A stretch of 64,000 nucleotides of DNA. It comes from Pseudomonas sp. JAI120. Its GTDB lineage: Bacteria > Pseudomonadota > Gammaproteobacteria > Pseudomonadales > Pseudomonadaceae. The translations under genes were made by a program, and so were the position numbers. The stretch lies in NCBI RefSeq assembly GCF_014207255.1, contig NZ_JACHCZ010000008.1:122384-186383 (forward strand), given 5' to 3'. The notes under the pieces are model-generated. The model was given only the letters and a program-made list of their open reading frames with translations, had not been told where the DNA came from and did not search any database. Shown piece by piece: positions 53,710 to 62,051 of this stretch. Every line of letters starts with the position of its first letter. Position 1 is the first letter of the stretch.

Positions 53710-54570
53710 ATGAGTGCTTTGCATGCTGACAGGCGTCTGTCGGCCTGGCTTCTTGCGCCCGGCTTTGGCTGGCTGCTGACCTTTTTGGTGATCCCGTGCC
53801 TGCTGGTGCTTGTCTACAGCTTCGTCGAGCGCGGTGCTTATGGCGGTATCGACTGGCTGTTTACCTGGGAAAACTACCAGCGCGCGTTCGATCCGCTGTA
53901 CCTGGGCATCTTGCTCAAATCGGCCAAGATCGCCGGTCTGGCGACGGTGTTTGCGGTGCTGATCGGCTACCCGGCCGCCTACGCCATTGCTCGTGCTCCG
54001 CGGCGCCGGCAAGCGGTGTTCCTGTTTCTGGTGATGCTGCCGTTCTGGAGCAACTACCTGATCCGCACCTATGCCTGGATCGTCCTGCTTAACCGCGAAG
54101 GCTTGATCAACCGGATGCTGCAGATGTTCGGCTACAGCGGCGAACCGATCAGCTTGCTGTACACCGAAGCGTCGGTGGTGCTGGGGCTGGTCTACAACTA
54201 CATCCCGTTTGTGATCCTGGCGATTTTCTCTTCGCTGTCACGGATCAACAACGAGCTCTGGGATGCGTCGAAAGACCTTGGTGCCTCGGGCTGGATGACT
54301 TTTCGGCGGATCATCCTGCCGCTGAGCGTGCCCGGTGTTGCGGCCGGCGCCGTGTTTGTCTTCGTCTTGAGCATCGGCAACTTCATTACGGCCGACCTGT
54401 TGGGCGGCAAGCAGGTGCAGATGGTCGGCAACCTGATTTACTCGCAATTCCTCACGGCGCGGGACTGGCCGTTCGGCGCGGCGCTGAGCTTCTTCCTGAT
54501 CGCGATCATGCTGGTTCTGTTGTTCATTCAGGCATTGGTAGCTCGTCGTGCAGAAGGGGGCCGCGCATGA
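53710..54570 (+). CDS. Polyamine-type ABC importer, permease (PotB/PotH-like)
   Basis: A 286-residue permease with six helices and the EAA loop in ASKDLGASGWMTFRRIILPLS (the coupling motif, about residue 195). ATG chosen over a longer frame; AGGA lies 10 bases before it. Overlaps the next permease as ATGA. Confidence 0.9.
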   Translation: MSALHADRRLSAWLLAPGFGWLLTFLVIPCLLVLVYSFVERGAYGGIDWLFTWENYQRAFDPLYLGILLKSAKIAGLATVFAVLIGYPAAYAIARAPRRRQAVFLFLVMLPFWSNYLIRTYAWIVLLNREGLINRMLQMFGYSGEPISLLYTEASVVLGLVYNYIPFVILAIFSSLSRINNELWDASKDLGASGWMTFRRIILPLSVPGVAAGAVFVFVLSIGNFITADLLGGKQVQMVGNLIYSQFLTARDWPFGAALSFFLIAIMLVLLFIQALVARRAEGGRA

Positions 54571-55373
54571 GTCAGTCACGTTCGGTTGGCGGCACGGTGC
54601 TCAGCACGCACCTGGGTTTGGTTTACGCCTTCCTTTATGTGCCGATCCTGGTGTTGATCCTGCTGTCGTTCAACAAGTCAGGATTACCCACTGCGTGGGG
54701 CGGCGTTTCACTTAAGTGGTACGTGGCGCTGGCGCATAACTCGGCCATTTTGTCGGCGGCCCTCAACACCTTGATCGTCGCGCTGTCGGCGACCTTCATT
54801 GCCTGCGTACTCGGGACTTTCCTGGCGCTGGGCATTGAGTTGCGCCGCAAGGGCAATGACAAGGGGCTGGTGGTCGACACCTTGTTGATGGCGCCGATGA
54901 TCATTCCCGACATCGTCCTGGCGATTGCGCTGCTGAGCTTTTTCAACCTGCTCAAGGTTGGGCTGGGCCTGCACTCGATCATCATCAGCCACGCCGTGTT
55001 CAACATCGCTTTCGTTTGCGCAGTGGTGCGCACGCGGCTCAAGCACTTCGACTATTCGATTCTCGAGGCCTCGATCGACCTGGGTGCGAGCTGGTTCACC
55101 ACCTTTCGCCGAGTGCTGCTGCCGGCGATTTTCCCCGGCGTGCTGGCGGGTGGATTGCTCTCGTTCACGTTGTCGGTGGACGAATTCATCATCGCCTTTT
55201 TCAACTCCGGTTCCGGCCAGGCTTCCACCACGTTGCCGATGCAGATCTACGCCATGATCCGTTTTGGCGTCACCCCGGAAATCAACGCTCTGGCGACGCT
55301 GGTGATGCTGGTCAGCATCACCGCGCTGCTGGCTTCGCAGCGTCTCAACAAGGCTCCTCGCACCCATGAATAA
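54567..55373 (+). CDS. Polyamine-type ABC importer, permease (PotC/PotI-like)
   Basis: A 268-residue permease with six helices and EAA loop in EASIDLGASWFTTFRRVLLP (about residue 170). The stop overlaps the ATPase start by eight bases. Together with the PotB-like subunit it forms the transmembrane pore. Confidence 0.9.
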   Translation: MSQSRSVGGTVLSTHLGLVYAFLYVPILVLILLSFNKSGLPTAWGGVSLKWYVALAHNSAILSAALNTLIVALSATFIACVLGTFLALGIELRRKGNDKGLVVDTLLMAPMIIPDIVLAIALLSFFNLLKVGLGLHSIIISHAVFNIAFVCAVVRTRLKHFDYSILEASIDLGASWFTTFRRVLLPAIFPGVLAGGLLSFTLSVDEFIIAFFNSGSGQASTTLPMQIYAMIRFGVTPEINALATLVMLVSITALLASQRLNKAPRTHE

Positions 55374-56445
55374 TTCATCTGCGGTACTGATCCTGGACAA
55401 GGTCAGCAAGTCTTATGGCAACGGTCTGGCGGTCGATGAGGTGTCGCTGAACATCCGCGAGAATGAGTTCTTTGCGCTTCTGGGTCCATCCGGCTGCGGC
55501 AAGACCACGCTGTTGCGCATGCTCGCCGGCTTCGAAACACCCAGCGCCGGCTGCATTTACCTGGATGGCCAGGACATCTCGCCGCTGCCGGCCAACAAGC
55601 GTCCGTTGAACCTGATGTTCCAGTCCTATGCGCTGTTTCCCAACATGACCGTGCGCAAGAACATCGCCTACGGGCTGGAGATGGAGCGTCTGCCTGAGTC
55701 GGAAATCCGTCGTCGGGTTGATGAAGTGCTGAGCACCGCGCAGCTCGGTGAGCTGGCGGATCGCAAACCGGATCAGCTCTCCGGTGGTCAACGTCAGCGT
55801 GTCGCACTGGCGCGGGCACTGGTTAAACGGCCGCGGGTGTTGCTGCTCGATGAGCCGTTGGGCGCGCTCGACAAAAAGCTTCGGGAAAAAATGCAGCTCG
55901 AACTCAAACGCCTGCAACTCGAGAGCGGCATCACTTTCATCATCGTCACCCACGATCAGGAAGAAGCGTTGGTGATGTCGGATCGCATGGCCGTACTCGA
56001 CGGCGGCAAGGTCTGCCAGTGCGGCAGCCCGACCGAACTCTACGAAAATCCCAACAGTCGGTTTGTCGCCAACTTTATCGGCGTGAGCAACCTGTTTGAA
56101 GGTGTGCGTTCGGGCGAGCGCACGGTGCGCGTCAACGGCCAGGAGCTGGCGGTCGAGACCGATGCGCCGTTGATTCCGGGGCAAAAGGTTGCCGTCGTCG
56201 TTCGCCCGGAACGTTTACAGGTGCTGGCGGAGGAGGGCGACGACTGTGCCAATCGGGTGATCGGCAATATCGTCGAAATCGCCTATCACGGCCTCGACAC
56301 CAACGTGCATGTGCAAACAGCGCTCAGCGACAAGGCCTTGATCGTCCGGGTGCCGTCCTCGCAATTCGAATTTGCTCATTTTGCTATCGGTATGAGCGTC
56401 CGGCTCGGCTGGCAGGCTCGCCACGCCCGTGTTCTGACGCGCTGA
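55366..56445 (+). CDS. Polyamine-type ABC importer, ATPase (PotA/PotG-like)
   Basis: A 359-residue ATPase with Walker A GPSGCGKTT, Q-loop MFQSYALFPNM, signature LSGGQRQRVALARAL, Walker B VLLLDEPLGALD and switch His in VTHDQEEAL. The C-terminal TOBE domain (about 265-350) is characteristic of polyamine and related importers. It completes a full ABC importer (binding protein, two permeases, ATPase). Confidence 0.93.
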   Translation: MNNSSAVLILDKVSKSYGNGLAVDEVSLNIRENEFFALLGPSGCGKTTLLRMLAGFETPSAGCIYLDGQDISPLPANKRPLNLMFQSYALFPNMTVRKNIAYGLEMERLPESEIRRRVDEVLSTAQLGELADRKPDQLSGGQRQRVALARALVKRPRVLLLDEPLGALDKKLREKMQLELKRLQLESGITFIIVTHDQEEALVMSDRMAVLDGGKVCQCGSPTELYENPNSRFVANFIGVSNLFEGVRSGERTVRVNGQELAVETDAPLIPGQKVAVVVRPERLQVLAEEGDDCANRVIGNIVEIAYHGLDTNVHVQTALSDKALIVRVPSSQFEFAHFAIGMSVRLGWQARHARVLTR

Positions 56446-56477
56446 ACAATAAAAAGACCAGGCAGGAGTACCCCTCG

Positions 56478-57761
56478 ATGAAACAGAAAGTGATCGCCTT
56501 CTTTCCGGAAGCCGCTTATGGCCCGGCGCTGAACTCAGTCGGTATCGCCCAGGCGTGTGAAGCCCTCGGCCACAAAGCAGTATTCCTCACCGACCCCGGC
56601 ATGAGTGGCGTGTATGCCGGGTATGGTTTCGAAGAACACATGGTCAACATGTCGGCGCCCATGCCGGCCGAAGAAATGGCCCGTTACTGGGTCGATTTCA
56701 TCAACGGCCACATTCCCAACTTCCGCAAATCGCCACTCGATCAAATCGACAACTACGTAAAGGAATGCTGGGCCGCCATCGTCGATACCGCGAAGTGGGC
56801 GCAAAAGGATTTGCCGGCGGTGCTGGACAAGGTCAAACCGGACCTGATTTGCGTCGACAACGTGATCCTGTTCCCGGCGATCAAGCAATACGGCAAGCCT
56901 TGGGTGCGGATCATTTCCTGCTCGGAAAACGAAATCGAAGACCCGGATATCCCGCCGCACCTGTCAGGCATGAGCATCGACGACAAGGCCGGTCACGCAC
57001 AGTTTCGGCAGCGTTTTGAAGACGTGATCGGGCCGATCCACGAAGACTTCAACCAATTCCTGCAAGCCCATGGCGAGCAGCCGTATCCGCTTGGCACGTT
57101 CTTCGAAGCCTCGCCTTGCATGAACCTGTTGCTGTACCCGGACGCGGTCAAGTTCGAGCGCCGTCATCCGTTGCCGGCCGAGCGCTTTCACTACCTGCAA
57201 GGGTGCGTGCGTCACGATACGACGTACGAGATTCCCGAGTTCCGCGCCAACAACGACAAGCCATTGCTCTACGTCAGTTTTGGCAGCCTCGGTTCCGGCG
57301 ATGTCGATTTGCTCAAACGCCTGATTGCTACGGTAGGCACGTTGCCTTACCGCGCGCTGTTCAATGTCGGTGAGCACCTCGATGAATACCCGGACCTGCC
57401 GGACAACGTGCTGATCTCCAACTGGTTCCCGCAGCCGTCGGTGATTGCCCAGGTCGATGCGGTGATCCACCACGGCGGCAACAACAGCTTTACCGAGTGC
57501 CTGTTCTTCGGCAAACCGGCGATTGTCATGTCGTACGTCTGGGACGGTCACGACAACGCCATGCGCGCCGAAGAAAGCGGTCACGGTTTCAAGCTCGATC
57601 GCTACGACTGGAGCGAAGCGCAGTTGGCGGAAAAACTCGCCGCCTGCCTCAACGACGAGGCGATGCGCCAACGTTTGCGGCACACCAGCATGCAAATGCA
57701 ATCACGCAAAGGGCCAGCGGACGCGGCCGCCATTCTCGACAAGGTGCTTAACAATGCCTGA
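56478..57761 (+). CDS. GT1-family glycosyltransferase B
   Basis: A 427-residue paralogue of the transferase at 50050, with the same length. N-terminal VIAFFPEAAYGPALNSVGI and C-terminal SNWFPQPSVI, VIHHGGNNSFTECLFFG, VWDGHDNAMRAEE align with the other copy. Their acceptor halves differ more, so they may act on different acceptors or at different steps. A DUF861 cupin start overlaps its stop, coupling the two. Confidence 0.86.
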   Translation: MKQKVIAFFPEAAYGPALNSVGIAQACEALGHKAVFLTDPGMSGVYAGYGFEEHMVNMSAPMPAEEMARYWVDFINGHIPNFRKSPLDQIDNYVKECWAAIVDTAKWAQKDLPAVLDKVKPDLICVDNVILFPAIKQYGKPWVRIISCSENEIEDPDIPPHLSGMSIDDKAGHAQFRQRFEDVIGPIHEDFNQFLQAHGEQPYPLGTFFEASPCMNLLLYPDAVKFERRHPLPAERFHYLQGCVRHDTTYEIPEFRANNDKPLLYVSFGSLGSGDVDLLKRLIATVGTLPYRALFNVGEHLDEYPDLPDNVLISNWFPQPSVIAQVDAVIHHGGNNSFTECLFFGKPAIVMSYVWDGHDNAMRAEESGHGFKLDRYDWSEAQLAEKLAACLNDEAMRQRLRHTSMQMQSRKGPADAAAILDKVLNNA

Positions 57762-58122
57762 GCAAAACACCGCGGCGGGTTTTACGCCGTACCTCGAAGC
57801 CGTCAGCAGTCGCACCGATCTAGTGGACTGGGGCGTGCAGAGTGAAGCCGTCGAAGGCGTCTCGCACTCCAGCGGCCGACTGTTGTTCAAAGGCCCGAAT
57901 AACAGTCCTGAAACCGGACTTTGGGTCTGCACGCCCGGTCGCTGGCGGCTGTCGATTCCCCGCGACGAGCTGTGCCATTTCATCGCAGGCAATGCTACTT
58001 ACCGCAATGACGACGGTGAAGTGATCGAAGTTCGTCCCAACACACTGGTGTTGTTCCCGGCTGGCTGGACCGGGGAATGCCACGTCCGGGAAACCCTGCG
58101 CAACGTTTACATGCTGGCTTGA
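57754..58122 (+). CDS. DUF861 cupin protein B
   Basis: A 122-residue cupin with the family core RDELCHFIAGNATYRNDDGE and an N-terminal extension TPYLEAVSSRTDLVDWGVQ. It resembles the next gene along the full length. Translation is coupled to GT B by overlapping stop and start. Possible roles: binding or converting a nitrogen-containing small molecule. Confidence 0.83.
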   Translation: MPEQNTAAGFTPYLEAVSSRTDLVDWGVQSEAVEGVSHSSGRLLFKGPNNSPETGLWVCTPGRWRLSIPRDELCHFIAGNATYRNDDGEVIEVRPNTLVLFPAGWTGECHVRETLRNVYMLA

Positions 58123-58147
58123 ACCTGAATTTTTTTGGAGAGCAACA

Positions 58148-58492
58148 ATGACTACCCCGTTTCTGTACGACCCGCTGAGCATCACCGACGTCAAGGATTG
58201 GGGCGTGATCCCGACCATGCTTGAAGGTCAATCCCATGTCTCCGGCGTGGTGCTGCACAAAGGCCCCGAAGGCCAGTCCGAGTGCGGTGTGTGGATCTGC
58301 ACGCCGGGTAAATGGTTTTGCCATGTCACCAGCGACGAGTTCTGCCATTTCCTCGAAGGCCGCTGCACGTACGTCCATGAGTCCGGCGAAGTGATCGAGA
58401 TCAAACCCGACACGGCTGCCTTTTTCTGCAAGGACTGGAAAGGCATATGCACCGTCCATGAGACGGTGAAAAAGGTCTATATGATCCGGTGA
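58148..58492 (+). CDS. DUF861 cupin protein C
   Basis: A 114-residue cupin sister of the preceding gene (TSDEFCHFLEGRCTYVHESG and a shared WGV N-terminal segment). GGAG lies about nine bases before the ATG. Two or three cupins in a row suggest different partners or a hetero-oligomer. Confidence 0.83.
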   Translation: MTTPFLYDPLSITDVKDWGVIPTMLEGQSHVSGVVLHKGPEGQSECGVWICTPGKWFCHVTSDEFCHFLEGRCTYVHESGEVIEIKPDTAAFFCKDWKGICTVHETVKKVYMIR

Positions 58493-58497
58493 ATGCC

Positions 58498-59565
58498 ATG
58501 ACTGATACACGTGCGTTTTCGCCGACTCGTGAGGACCAGCGCGCAGCCTTTCTGGCGGGTGCCGGCTTCGCCGAGGCGCAGCTGGTTGCGTTGCCGGCGG
58601 ATGCCTCGACCCGGCGCTATTTTCGTTTAAGCGGTGAAGGTTTGCTGCTGATGGACTCGCCACCGCGCAGCGAGCCGATCGGTCCGTTTGTGCAGGTTGC
58701 CCGTCACTTGCACGGGCTGGGGCTTTCCGCGCCGGCCCTGGTGCAGGTTGACGAAGAGGCGGGTTTGGCGCTGATCGAAGATTTCGGTCACGACACCTAC
58801 ACCCGGTTGTTGGCGGCGGGGCATCCGGAAGCGGCGCTGTATCGCTTGGCTGTCGATGCGCTGGTGGCGCTGCATCGCGCGCCACCGGCGGCAGAAATGG
58901 CGCCCTACGATGCCCGGCAACTGAGTGACGAGTGTGCGCTGCTGATCGACTGGTATATCCCGCTGTTGATTGGCAAGGACGCGGCGCTGGACCTGCGCGA
59001 GTCGTTTCTGACGCTGTTCGCCGAGGCTTGCGGCGATGTCGCGCAACGTCGCGAAGCCTTGGTGTTGCGCGACTTTCACGTCGACAACCTGATGCTGCTG
59101 GAAGGCCGCGAAGGCGTTGCGGCCTGCGGACTGCTGGATTTTCAGGACGCACTGATCGGTGCGGCGGCGTACGACTTGATGTCGTTGCTCGAAGACGCTC
59201 GCCGCGACGTGCCCGAAGCATTGCGCGTGACGCTGCTGACGCACTACCTGATGCAGCGTCCGGAGCTCAATGCGCCGCGTTTTCTCGAGGATTACCGGCG
59301 GCTGGCCGCCCAGCGTCACGCCAAGGTGCTGGGGATTTTTGTGCGCCTGGCAGGCCGCGACGGCAAGCACGGTTACCTGGCGCATCTGCCACGCACCCTC
59401 GGTTTGTTTGTTCGAGCGCTGGACGCTGAGGCCTTTGCTCCGCTGCGCGATTGGCTCAACCGGCACGTACCGGGTTGGCGCGAGGATCTATCGCCCGCGA
59501 CCTTGGCGACGTTGCGCGAAACCCCTTATCGATTGGTTCAAGGATCATCCCATGGCCACGTTTAA
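58498..59565 (+). CDS. AmgK-like sugar kinase (APH fold)
   Basis: A 355-residue phosphotransferase of the aminoglycoside phosphotransferase fold that closely resembles AmgK, the anomeric N-acetylmuramate/N-acetylglucosamine kinase of pseudomonads. Markers: ADASTRRYFR at the N terminus (AmgK SDASFRRYFR-like), LLLMDSPP, the Brenner motif VLRDFHVDNLML (catalytic Asp), LLDFQDALIGAAAYDL (metal Asp) and AKVLGIFVRLAGRDGKHGYL. GTG at 58489 would overlap the cupin stop; ATG at 58498 is preferred. In AmgK-MurU salvage the product is a sugar 1-phosphate, used next by an NTase; here the GlmU-like gene at 61086 fits that place. Confidence 0.83.
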   Translation: MTDTRAFSPTREDQRAAFLAGAGFAEAQLVALPADASTRRYFRLSGEGLLLMDSPPRSEPIGPFVQVARHLHGLGLSAPALVQVDEEAGLALIEDFGHDTYTRLLAAGHPEAALYRLAVDALVALHRAPPAAEMAPYDARQLSDECALLIDWYIPLLIGKDAALDLRESFLTLFAEACGDVAQRREALVLRDFHVDNLMLLEGREGVAACGLLDFQDALIGAAAYDLMSLLEDARRDVPEALRVTLLTHYLMQRPELNAPRFLEDYRRLAAQRHAKVLGIFVRLAGRDGKHGYLAHLPRTLGLFVRALDAEAFAPLRDWLNRHVPGWREDLSPATLATLRETPYRLVQGSSHGHV

Positions 59566-61060
59566 CACTGACACTGCCCTGCGTTTCATCAATTCGGAGT
59601 ACCTGCTCCTGACGAATGCCCGCACCCGCGAAGTGCTTGACCCGGCGACGCTGCAACCTGTCGGGCAGGTAGGCCTATGCGGCGAAGCCGACGTGCAAGC
59701 CGCCGTCGATGCCGCCACCACCGCGCAAAAACAATGGCGGTTGATCGACGCCAAAAGCCGTGCCGCGCGCTTGCATCAGTTGGCCAATGCCATCGAACAG
59801 AACGTCGCCTGCAACCGCGAAGTCGCGCGGTTGATGACCCTGGAAATGGGCAAGCCGTTTCCCGAATCCATGGGTGAATTGGCGAACTGCGCGCCGATCT
59901 TTCGCTACTACGCGGAAATGGCGCGGGACGATGCGGGCAAGGTCGCCGGCACCACGCAGATCGGCTCGTTCCAGCATGTGCGTTATGAGCCGTATGGCGT
60001 CAGCGTGCACATCATGCCGTTCAACTTTCCGATCCTGTTGATGTGCTGGACGGTCGCTGCATCGCTGGCGGCGGGCAACGCCTGCATCGTCAAACCGGCG
60101 GAAGCCACAACCCTTTGCACGCTCAAGTTCATGGAGCATTTCACCTCGCTGTTGCCGGGTCTGGTGTCTTGCGTGCCGGGCGATGCGCTGACTGCGCAGT
60201 TGCTGGTGAAGTCGAGCGGGACTCACGCCGTGGCTTTTACCGGCAGCGTCGCGGCGGGCAAAGCCGTGGCGGTGGCGTGTGCAAAACAAATGAAACCGTG
60301 CGTGATCGAGGCCGGTGGCAGCGACCCGCTGATCATCTCAAAACACGCACCACTGGACGTCGCGGCGGCAGGAGCGGTGACCGCTGCATTCCACCTGAGC
60401 GGGCAGATTTGCACCTCGGCAGAACGCTTCTATGTGGTCGATGAGGTCCACGATGAGTTCGTCGAGCAGTTCGCCGAACGTACCCGCGCCTTGCGCATTG
60501 GCCATGGTCTGGAGCGTACGGAAATCGGGCCGATGGTCAGCGAAGCCGCACGCAATAAAGTCATGCGCCTGGTCGACGACGCCGTGGCCAAGGGCGCGAC
60601 GCTGGTATGCGGCGGGCGGATTCCGCCACAGCACACGGTGGGCTGGTTCTACGAACCGACCATTCTCACCGGCGTGACCCGCGACATGGCGATCCTCCAG
60701 GAAGAGTGCTTCGGCCCCGTCGCGGCGATTTGCCGTGTCAGCGATTTCGACGAAGCGGTGCGTCTGGCCAATGACTCGCCGTTCGGTCTCGGCGCATCGC
60801 TGTTCACCACCGATCTTGCCGAAGCCATGGAAGCCGCCGAGCGTCTCGAAGCCGGGATGGTCTGGGTCAACAACCCACTGATCGACAACGACGCGCTGCC
60901 GTTTGGTGGCTGGAAGATGTCAGGCCTGGGACGCGAACTCGGGCGTCAGGGCCTTGAAGCGTTCCGTCGCTCGAAAATGGTCATCATCGATCACCAGCCG
61001 AAGATCCAGGACTGGTGGTATCCGTATGCCGACGACGTGTTTTATCGCGATCAGGTTTAA
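59552..61060 (+). CDS. Aldehyde dehydrogenase 1
   Basis: A 502-residue NAD(P)-dependent ALDH with the Asn site in PFNFPILL, the nucleotide loop FTGSVAAGKAV, the general-base Glu in IEAGGSDPLI (about 255) and the catalytic Cys in GQICTSAERFYV (about 289). The EAGG form (rather than ELGG) and the overall style are nearest to succinate-semialdehyde-type enzymes. It overlaps the kinase gene by 14 bases. It may oxidise the aldehyde made by the flavoenzyme. Confidence 0.88.
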   Translation: MATFNTDTALRFINSEYLLLTNARTREVLDPATLQPVGQVGLCGEADVQAAVDAATTAQKQWRLIDAKSRAARLHQLANAIEQNVACNREVARLMTLEMGKPFPESMGELANCAPIFRYYAEMARDDAGKVAGTTQIGSFQHVRYEPYGVSVHIMPFNFPILLMCWTVAASLAAGNACIVKPAEATTLCTLKFMEHFTSLLPGLVSCVPGDALTAQLLVKSSGTHAVAFTGSVAAGKAVAVACAKQMKPCVIEAGGSDPLIISKHAPLDVAAAGAVTAAFHLSGQICTSAERFYVVDEVHDEFVEQFAERTRALRIGHGLERTEIGPMVSEAARNKVMRLVDDAVAKGATLVCGGRIPPQHTVGWFYEPTILTGVTRDMAILQEECFGPVAAICRVSDFDEAVRLANDSPFGLGASLFTTDLAEAMEAAERLEAGMVWVNNPLIDNDALPFGGWKMSGLGRELGRQGLEAFRRSKMVIIDHQPKIQDWWYPYADDVFYRDQV

Positions 61061-61085
61061 CGCCGCGGTACTTGGGAGGATCGCA

Positions 61086-62051
61086 ATGAGCGACAACATT
61101 TCCTGGTCAACCCTGGCGGTGATTCTCGCGGCCGGGCAGGGCACTCGCATGCGTTCGCAGTTGCCGAAAGTCATGCACCCGGTGGGTAATCGACCGCTGC
61201 TCGGCCATGTGCTGGCGGCGGTCGAGGCCGCGGGCATTGAGCAAGTGGCGGTGGTGCTGGGGGCTGGCAGTCGACCGGTTAACGATTACTTGCAACGGGT
61301 TGCGCCCACGGCACAACTGTTTACCCAGCACGAACAATTGGGTACGGCGCACGCATTGCTCGCCGCCCGCGCCGCGTTACAGGCCCATGAGCAGGGCTGC
61401 GTGCTGGTGCTGTTTGGCGATTCACCATTGATCAGTCCGCAGACATTGTTGCAGCTGCGTCAGACGCTGATCGACGGTGCGGCGGTTGCGGTTGCAGGGT
61501 TTCACACTGAAAGCCCCGGGCCTTATGGGCGACTGCTAGTGGAGGACGGCCGCTTGCTGGCAATCCGCGAAGCCAAGGACGCCAGCCCGCAAGAGTTGGA
61601 CGTCGGCTTCTGCAATGGCGGTGTCATGGGCTTGCGTGCCGACACCTGTCTCTGGTTGCTGGAACGCATCGGCAACCAAAACGCGCAAGGCGAGTACTAC
61701 CTCACCGACGCGGTGGCCGTGGCCAACAGCGCCGGGCTGCAAGTGACGGCGGTGGAGGTAGGTGAAGACGACGTGCTCGGGGTGAATGATCGCGAGCAAT
61801 TGCATGCGGCCGAACAGCTTTTCCAACAGCGTCGACGCCAAGCGGTCATGCAATCGGGCGTCAGCCTGATGGCGGCGGACACGGTGTTCTTCAGTGCCGA
61901 TACACAGCTGGCCAGGGACGTGTGCATCGAACCTTGCGTGGTATTTGGACCAGGGGTGAGCGTGGGCAGCGGGGTGCGGGTGGATGCGTTCAGTCGTCTG
62001 GAAAATATTCGGCTGGAGCCGGCGATGAAAGAAGGAGTGTGCCATGCGTGA
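61086..62051 (+). CDS. GlmU-like uridylyltransferase without acetyltransferase domain
   Basis: A 321-residue protein that aligns with the N-terminal uridylyltransferase domain of GlmU: LAAGQGTRMRSQLPKV (nucleotide-binding loop), QLGTAHALLAA, LFGDSPLIS (metal Asp), NGGVM, GEYYLTDAVAVA and VNDREQLHAAE. After about residue 250 only a few hexapeptide-like repeats remain (VCIEPCVVFGPGVSVGSGVRV), and the acetyltransferase half with the catalytic His is missing. GlmU is about 455 residues. It should make UDP-N-acetyl-amino sugar from a sugar 1-phosphate. Overlaps the next gene by eight bases. Confidence 0.85.
   Translation: MSDNISWSTLAVILAAGQGTRMRSQLPKVMHPVGNRPLLGHVLAAVEAAGIEQVAVVLGAGSRPVNDYLQRVAPTAQLFTQHEQLGTAHALLAARAALQAHEQGCVLVLFGDSPLISPQTLLQLRQTLIDGAAVAVAGFHTESPGPYGRLLVEDGRLLAIREAKDASPQELDVGFCNGGVMGLRADTCLWLLERIGNQNAQGEYYLTDAVAVANSAGLQVTAVEVGEDDVLGVNDREQLHAAEQLFQQRRRQAVMQSGVSLMAADTVFFSADTQLARDVCIEPCVVFGPGVSVGSGVRVDAFSRLENIRLEPAMKEGVCHA

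Noticed and set aside
61086..62051. Complete bifunctional GlmU
   Set aside because: The protein ends about 130 residues short and lacks the acetyltransferase active site, so only uridylyltransferase activity is supported.
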